This document shows, in pieces, positions 24,863 through 28,989 of a DNA stretch of 28,989 bases. This stretch comes from Chloroflexota bacterium (lineage in GTDB: Bacteria > Chloroflexota > UBA11872). The DNA lies in assembly GCA_026707185.1 (NCBI GenBank), contig JAPOXI010000114.1, positions 1 through 28,989 on the forward strand. Reading direction: 5' to 3'. Every line of letters begins with the position of its first letter. The stretch's first letter is position 1. Below the pieces are notes generated by a model, which saw only the letters and a program-made list of their open reading frames with translations, did not search any database and was not told where the DNA came from. Both the position numbers and the translations under genes were made by a program.

Positions 24863-25543
24863 ATGGCTGAGCGGGCGCCGGTCGGGTCGCGGGTCGCGGC
24901 GCTGGTGAGCGGGCTGGACAGTTGCATCATGACCGGCCTGCTGGCGGGCGAATACGCCGAGGTGACACCGCTGTTCGTGCGCGCTGGCCTCCGCTGGGAA
25001 GACGCGGAACTGGCGGCGCTGGAGCGGTTCTTCAGCGCCTTGGATTCGCCGGCGGTGCGGCCAATTGTCGAGCTGAAGCTGGATGTCGGCGCCCTCTACG
25101 GAGTTCACTGGAGTGTGGGGGGGGCCGATGTTCCCGACGCGCAGCAGCCGGACGAAGACTGGTACCTGCCAGGACGCAATCTGCTCCTGCTGGGGGCGGC
25201 GGCGCTCTATGGCGGGGTGAACGAAACGCCAAACCTGGCAATCGGCCTCCTGGCCAGCAACCCGTTTCCCGATGCCACGGCTGACTTTCTGCGCAGCCTG
25301 GAGCGAACCGCGGGGCTGGCCATGGACACCAGCTTCACTGTGCTGACGCCGCTGGGCGACATGCACAAGGCGGACGTGGTGCGAGCCGCGGTCGGCATGC
25401 CGGTAGACGAGGCGCTCTCCTGCGCCAGTCCCGTTGACGGGCGGCACTGCGGCGTGTGCGGCAAGTGCGGCGAGCGACGGCGCGGGTTTATAGACGCGGG
25501 TGTGACGGACCCGACGGAGTACGTGGAACTGGGACCGCTCTAG
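24863..25543 (+). CDS. QueC/ExsB-like PP-loop ATPase with shortened P-loop motif
   Basis: QueC converts 7-carboxy-7-deazaguanine to preQ0 using ATP and ammonia. The ATG at 24863 is chosen because the longer open frame before it covers the divergent promoter. Length is 226 residues. The PP-loop, normally SGGxDS, reads SGLDS (16-20), one Gly short. YLPGRNLLLLGAAALYGG, SNPFPDAT, and the final zinc site Cys187/196/199/202 (CASPVDGRHCGVCGKCGERR) are clearly QueC-type. It may still bind ATP or may have diverged. No queE or queF homologue is in the window. Confidence 0.78.
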   Translation: MAERAPVGSRVAALVSGLDSCIMTGLLAGEYAEVTPLFVRAGLRWEDAELAALERFFSALDSPAVRPIVELKLDVGALYGVHWSVGGADVPDAQQPDEDWYLPGRNLLLLGAAALYGGVNETPNLAIGLLASNPFPDATADFLRSLERTAGLAMDTSFTVLTPLGDMHKADVVRAAVGMPVDEALSCASPVDGRHCGVCGKCGERRRGFIDAGVTDPTEYVELGPL

Positions 25544-25677
25544 CCATCGAGACGGACAGCTTCAATTTGGCCGCGTGCGCTTCAGCAAGGATTCTGACCG
25601 TCCGGTGCTAGCCTTAAGGGCGAGGACGGCGCGCGAGGCACGCGGCGCCAATTCACCACATACGGCCTAGCATTGCC

Positions 25678-26772
25678 ATGACCTCTCTGCCCCAAGCGCC
25701 GATGGATCGCTCCGCCGAGGTGACGCAGGCACTGGCGCGCGTAATCGAACCGGATCTGCAGCGCGGGCTGGTGGCGGCGCGGCTTGTTCGGGACGTGCGG
25801 GTTGACGGGGACAACGTGTCGCTGACGGTGGTGCTGACGTCGCCAGCGTCACCGCACCGCGAGACCATCGAGCGCGACGTTCGAGAAGCGATTGCCGGGC
25901 TGGGGTGGCCGAGCACGGTTGAGATCACCTGGACGGCAGAAGTATCGACCAATACTGGTTTCGGCCAAGAGGGCGATGTCCTGGCCGGCGTGAAGAACAC
26001 GCTGGCGGTGGCGAGCGGCAAGGGGGGCGTCGGCAAGTCGACGGTGGCCGTGAACCTGACGGTGGCGCTGCGCGAGCTTGGGGCCAAAGTGGGGCTGCTG
26101 GACGGCGACATCTACGGCCCGAATGTACCGGGGATGCTGGGGATCGACGGGCGGCCGATCCTGGAGAACGACAAGATTCAGCCGCTTTCGGCGTTTGGCG
26201 TGCCGGTGATGTCGATGGGGTTTCTGACGGACCCAGGACAGGCGGTGATCTGGCGGGGTCCGATGGTGGCGCAGGCACTGCGGCAACTGCTGCACGACGT
26301 GGCCTGGGGCGAGCTGGACTATCTGATCGTGGATCTGCCGCCGGGCACGGGCGACGCGCCGCTTTCACTGTCGCAGTTGCTGCCTTTGTCGGGCGCGGTG
26401 ATCGTCAGTACGCCGCAGGAAGTGGCGCTGCAGGATGTGCGCCGCGGGATTGCCATGTTCGAGAAGCTGCGCGTGCCGGTGCTGGGCGTGATCGAGAACA
26501 TGTCGTACTTCATCAGCCCGGATACGGGGGCGCGGTTCGAGATCTTCGATCACGGTGGGGCGCGAAGTGCGGCGAAGGAACTCGGCGTACCGTTCCTGGG
26601 CGAGATTCCGCTGGATCCGGAGGTCAGGATTGCCTCGGACAACGGGCGGCCGGTGGCTTCGCGGGGGATGGACGACCCGGTGGCGGGGCCGTATTTCGAA
26701 GCGGCTCGGGGAGTTGCGTCGGAGATTACGAAGTTGAACGCGGCGCGGCCCGACCCGCTGCCCGTGCTTTAG
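25678..26772 (+). CDS. mrp: Mrp/NBP35-family P-loop ATPase (Fe-S carrier type)
   Basis: A 364-residue soluble ATPase of the ApbC/Mrp family, thought to carry or insert iron-sulfur clusters. Residues ~11-90 are a MIP18/DUF59-like domain. The deviant Walker A is GKGGVGKS (114-121) with the signature lysine. LLDGDIYGPNVPGMLG, DLPPGTGDAPLSLSQ and ENMSYF follow in order. The CxxC usually found right after ENMSYF is absent: the sequence reads ENMSYFISPDTGARFEIFDHGG. The bridging cluster seen in cysteine-containing homologues therefore cannot form the same way. The ATG at 25678 has no strong ribosome-binding site, and Met9 is an alternative start. A degenerate partial copy lies at 27555-27887. Confidence 0.9.
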   Translation: MTSLPQAPMDRSAEVTQALARVIEPDLQRGLVAARLVRDVRVDGDNVSLTVVLTSPASPHRETIERDVREAIAGLGWPSTVEITWTAEVSTNTGFGQEGDVLAGVKNTLAVASGKGGVGKSTVAVNLTVALRELGAKVGLLDGDIYGPNVPGMLGIDGRPILENDKIQPLSAFGVPVMSMGFLTDPGQAVIWRGPMVAQALRQLLHDVAWGELDYLIVDLPPGTGDAPLSLSQLLPLSGAVIVSTPQEVALQDVRRGIAMFEKLRVPVLGVIENMSYFISPDTGARFEIFDHGGARSAAKELGVPFLGEIPLDPEVRIASDNGRPVASRGMDDPVAGPYFEAARGVASEITKLNAARPDPLPVL

Positions 26773-26784
26773 CGCCCAGGGCGC
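26772..26784 (+). terminator. Possible weak terminator after mrp
   Basis: GCGCC-CAG-GGCGC starts on the last base of the mrp stop codon and is followed by a moderately T-rich stretch (GTTCGTTCGATTCT). The stem is short and the T-run is interrupted, so this is a weak candidate. Confidence 0.3.
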
Positions 26785-27128
26785 GTTCGTTCGATTCTCA
26801 GGCCCCGTCGCAGGCGATGACGGTGTGGTCGGGGAAATCGCCGGACTTCCACATGCCGGCGTACTCGTCTGAATGCGAAACCTGCCAGGACGTGTTTGAC
26901 GTCCGTCGCTAGATGACGGACGGGAGCCCGGACGTTTGCACCACCCGCCAAGCGAAAGCCCTGTGCATTCGAACGCCGGTCAGATCCCCAGCCGGTTCGC
27001 TCAATTGACAGTATTCATCCCGCCAGCACCGAAATGACGGAAAGTCAGGCCGTCGTAGGCCTGACAACTCAACCCGGCATTGCCCGCCAGCAGGAATCGC
27101 TGGCATTACTCCGCCCGGGGGTAGCGGA
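26785..27128. other. Non-coding stretch with hairpins and a possible gene remnant
   Basis: About 340 bases without a convincing gene. Three perfect inverted repeats are present: 26900-26922 (8-bp stem CGTCCGTC), 27044-27065 (8-bp stem GTCAGGCC, 6-base loop) and 27086-27104 (6-bp stem GCCAGC). None has a T-tract. On the minus strand, 26896 down to 26798 reads as a protein-like C-terminus (SHSDEYAGMWKSGDFPDHTV, ending ACDGA and TGA). It has no start codon or upstream continuation and I do not recognise it. It may be the 3' relic of a lost gene. Confidence 0.4.
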
Positions 27129-27500
27129 TTAGCTCACGCCCGGACAGGCCAGGGAGAAGAATTCCATGACCGGGCCGCAGGCCTCGGGTTCCATGAGCGT
27201 GGGCGCATGGCCTACCCCGGGTACCTCAACCATGCGGCAGTCCTGCATCTCCGCCAGCATGCGCCGGGCTATCTCCGGGGATAGGAGATCGCTGTCGCTG
27301 CGGCCGCGTACGTCCACGGATATGACGTGGTAGCGGGTGGCAAAGTGGGCCGCCAGGTTGTCGAAGGCGTGGGCGTTCCCCGTCAGGCCATGCACCATGA
27401 TGACCGGCGCCGCCGCGGGGTCACCCCACTCCAGGTGGTGTAGGTTGAGGTCGCGAACCCTGGCGAAGCGGTCTGCCGCGTTCGCGGTCTTTGTTGCCAT
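27129..27500 (-). pseudogene. Alpha/beta hydrolase with internal deletion of the nucleophile region
   Basis: The ATG at 27498-27500 has GGAG five bases upstream. The N-terminal ~75 residues are a normal alpha/beta hydrolase start: HHLEWGDPAAAPVIMVHGLTGNAHAFDNLA with the HG oxyanion motif, then YHVISVDVRGRSDSD. The reading then jumps to the C-terminal end of the fold, LLSPEIARRMLAEM...MVEVPGVGHAPTLMEPEA, including the catalytic His in GVGHAP. The nucleophile elbow (GxSxG) and cap, normally over 100 residues between these points, are absent while the frame is kept. The 123-residue product cannot be an active hydrolase. The junction (SDSDLLSPE) looks like recombination between similar SD-containing stretches. 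It could be translated, so pseudogene is an inference. Confidence 0.75.
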
Positions 27501-27554
27501 GGACTCTCCGCGTTGGCTTACCGTTCCTGATGGGTCCGAGACGGACTGTAGCCT

Positions 27555-27887
27555 CGCGACGTCCATGCAGAATTCTCTGAGGCTGTGGCCAGGCCGATCT
27601 CACCCAACCGGGCAGCGGAAGTCGAGACCAACACGGCTCCAGGTCGGGACGGGGAGGTTCTGACCAGCGTAAAGAACACGCCCGGGGTAGCTAGCGGCAA
27701 TGGGGGAGTCGGCAAGTCGACGGTGGCGGTGAACCTGGCAGTGGCGCCGCGCAAGTAGGACGCAAAGGTGGGGCTGCTGGACCGGGACACACACGGGCCG
27801 AACCTGATGGGGAAGTCGATGGGATTCCTGACGGGCCCTGGCCAGGCGGGGAGCGCCGGTTTGGCCGTGATTCGGCTGAGAGCCTGA
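27555..27887 (+). pseudogene. Degenerate partial copy of mrp
   Basis: In one continuous frame this matches the mrp product at 25678-26772 from about residue 66 onward: RDV, then AEVETNT (mrp AEVSTNT), VKNTPGVASGNGGVGKSTVA (mrp VKNTLAVASGKGGVGKSTVA), KVGLLDRDTHGPN, then directly KSMGFLTGPGQA. About 29 codons between GPN and SMGF are missing. A TAG stops the frame at 27756-27758. The Walker A signature lysine is Asn, and there is no start codon or N-terminal domain. It ends in unrelated sequence and TGA at 27885-27887. It covers the leader side of the hydrolase pseudogene. It is a dead copy, from duplication of mrp or from a former second mrp-like gene. Confidence 0.85.
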
Positions 27888-27899
27888 CGTCGATCTGCT

Positions 27900-28421
27900 C
27901 TAGTCGTAGGTGATGACGCGGTGGATGGGGTAGTCGCCGAGCTTTGCCGTGCCACCGAGGAAGGCGAGGTCGATGAGAAATGAGATGCCGACCAGATTGC
28001 CGCCCAGTGCCTCGACCAGCTCCACGGCAGCCGCGGCGGTTCCGCCGGTGGCGATGACGTCGTCGATGATGGCCACGCGGTCGCCGGGGTGGATGGCGTC
28101 GACGTGGATCTCGATGGTGTCGGTACCGTACTCAAGCTCGTAGGTGGCCGACGTCGTCTCGGCCGGCAGCTTGTTGGGTTTTCGTAGGGGAACGAAGCCG
28201 CAGCCGAGTTCGCAGGCGACGGCGGCGGCGAAGATGAAACCGCGGGACTCGATGGCGGCGACGGACACGAGATTGGCGTCGCGATAGGGAGCGGCGAGGG
28301 CCTGTATGGCCGATTCCAGGGCACCGGGGTCCTTGAGCAGCGGAGTAATGTCCTTGAAAACGATGCCCGGCTTCGGGAAGTCGGGGACGTCACGGATGTA
28401 GGCGGTGAGGTCGGAGGGCAT
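27900..28421 (-). CDS. apt: Adenine phosphoribosyltransferase
   Basis: This salvages adenine to AMP using PRPP. The ATG at 28419-28421 gives 173 residues, the usual length. The frame is open further upstream to 28712, but that extension is low-complexity and unlike the family. The start DLTAYIRDVPDFPKPGIVFKDITPLL is a hallmark of Apt. ESRGFIFAAAVA is the base-binding region. VAIIDDVIATGGTAAA (116-131) is the PRPP motif. The C-terminus (GDYPIHRVITYD) is complete. It lies 316 bases downstream of polA on the same strand. Confidence 0.95.
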   Translation of the reverse strand: MPSDLTAYIRDVPDFPKPGIVFKDITPLLKDPGALESAIQALAAPYRDANLVSVAAIESRGFIFAAAVACELGCGFVPLRKPNKLPAETTSATYELEYGTDTIEIHVDAIHPGDRVAIIDDVIATGGTAAAAVELVEALGGNLVGISFLIDLAFLGGTAKLGDYPIHRVITYD

Positions 28422-28737
28422 CGGCAAGCTCGGCGGAGGTGAGGTCAGGTCATGGTAGGACGCGGGGTGGGTCCCCATACGTTGGGTGCCTGGAGGGTCC
28501 CGTGTGTGTTTCCGGTCCTTGGAATCCCCCGGAGAGCGCTGACGGGGCGGGACAATCTCGCTCTCCCACGGTCTCAGACGAGACCCAGCGCTGGTCGATC
28601 CAGGCCGATCAACTCTCACTGTGGACGCTCCAAGGCGCGGGGCACATACACGTCTTGGGGTGAGGGCCTTGCGATGGAGCCGCAACGATCGATCTCCGTC
28701 GTCCCAGATCACCGCGTAGAGCGGCAGCCCAACCCCG
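28422..28737. other. Non-coding gap between polA and apt
   Basis: A 316-base stretch with no supported gene on either strand. A perfect inverted repeat GGTCTC-AGAC-GAGACC (28570-28585) is the only clear structure. It has no T-tract and could be a leader or transcript-end hairpin. The apt promoter should be here, but I see no clear box pair. Confidence 0.4.
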
Positions 28738-28989
28738 CTAGAGCTCGTTCAGATCCCGCCAGTTCGGCCCCGCCTTCGCATCCACCGCCAGCGGCACGTG
28801 CAGCGGAACCGCCGTCGTCATCAGGTCCCGCGCCGCCCGCGCAAAGTCGTCCAACTCCTCCGCCGGCAGCTCGAACAGCAAATCGTCATGCACCTGCAGC
28901 AACATCCGCGCCGCGAACCCCTCCTCGCGGATCGCCCGGTCCAGCTTCACCATCGCCACCTTCATGATGTCCGCCGTCGTCCCCTGGAT
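28738..28989 (-). CDS. polA: DNA polymerase I, C-terminal end (cut by the window)
   Basis: This is the last 83 or so residues of a family A DNA polymerase. It begins at the window edge with IQGTTADIMKVAMVKLDRAI, the conserved helix before motif C, then MLLQVHDDLLFELPAEEL. Motif C is usually QVHDE(L/I)VFE. Here the second acidic residue is Asp (HDD), a conservative change. The end PLAVDAKAGPNWRDLNEL matches the usual C-terminal GxNWxE/D pattern. The rest of the gene, including the polymerase fingers, lies beyond the window. Confidence 0.93.
   Translation of the reverse strand: MQGTTADIMKVAMVKLDRAIREEGFAARMLLQVHDDLLFELPAEELDDFARAARDLMTTAVPLHVPLAVDAKAGPNWRDLNEL

Noticed and set aside
28422..28737. 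tRNA or other structured RNA gene between polA and apt
   Set aside because: No cloverleaf or conserved T-loop sequence could be found. Only one short hairpin is evident.

Overview
The window is a GC-rich, gene-dense bacterial chromosome segment. It has no phage genes, transposases or CRISPR array. The best guess at the source is an uncultured Chloroflexota-like lineage (moderate confidence). Reasons are the secreted proteins with short G-x-P-x-S / VQRF-type repeats, Thr/Pro-rich LysM and lipoprotein linkers, several single-span or polytopic proteins with zinc ribbons, and family-level resemblance of the Mrp, SHMT-like and QueC-like proteins. No rRNA or other marker here settles the taxonomy.

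Region 1-10547 is almost entirely minus strand. From right to left it carries selD (with an in-frame UGA for selenocysteine), an ArsA/GET3-like ATPase, a frameshifted K+ channel with TrkA domains, and three tandem paralogous membrane proteins, two of which end in a zinc ribbon. These are followed by UDP-glucose dehydrogenase, a membrane-anchored LysM protein, an HTH plus double zinc-ribbon protein, a small hypothetical protein, and a disrupted sugar-ABC solute-binding lipoprotein cut by the window edge. From selD through the first paralog the genes overlap or nearly touch, so they look like one operon.

Region 10625-15677 is plus strand: a secreted zincin-like protein, tyrS, a GNAT acetyltransferase, a perfect parS site (13927-13942), 3-methyladenine DNA glycosylase I, and an LDH2/MDH2-type dehydrogenase. 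Region 15696-24761 is minus strand: a 1134-residue SHMT-GcvT fusion, a cytosolic sulfite-oxidase-like molybdoenzyme, a Tat-type serine hydrolase, a GEVED-type lipoprotein, a QueD/PTPS homologue and a pteridine-reductase-like SDR. A QueC-like protein is divergent from the SDR, so pterin/deazapurine functions cluster at 23.5-25.5 kb.

Region 25678-28989 holds mrp followed by a decay zone: an alpha/beta hydrolase missing its nucleophile region, a degenerate partial copy of mrp, and unexplained hairpins. It ends with apt and the 3' end of polA. Four loci are visibly broken (solute-binding protein, channel, hydrolase, mrp copy). Three of the lesions look like single-base losses, so assembly error must be considered alongside real decay.

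The most notable signals are selD as a selenoprotein gene with SECIS-like hairpins, the parS centromere site, the SHMT-GcvT fusion, and a secreted module shared by two different hydrolase-type domains.
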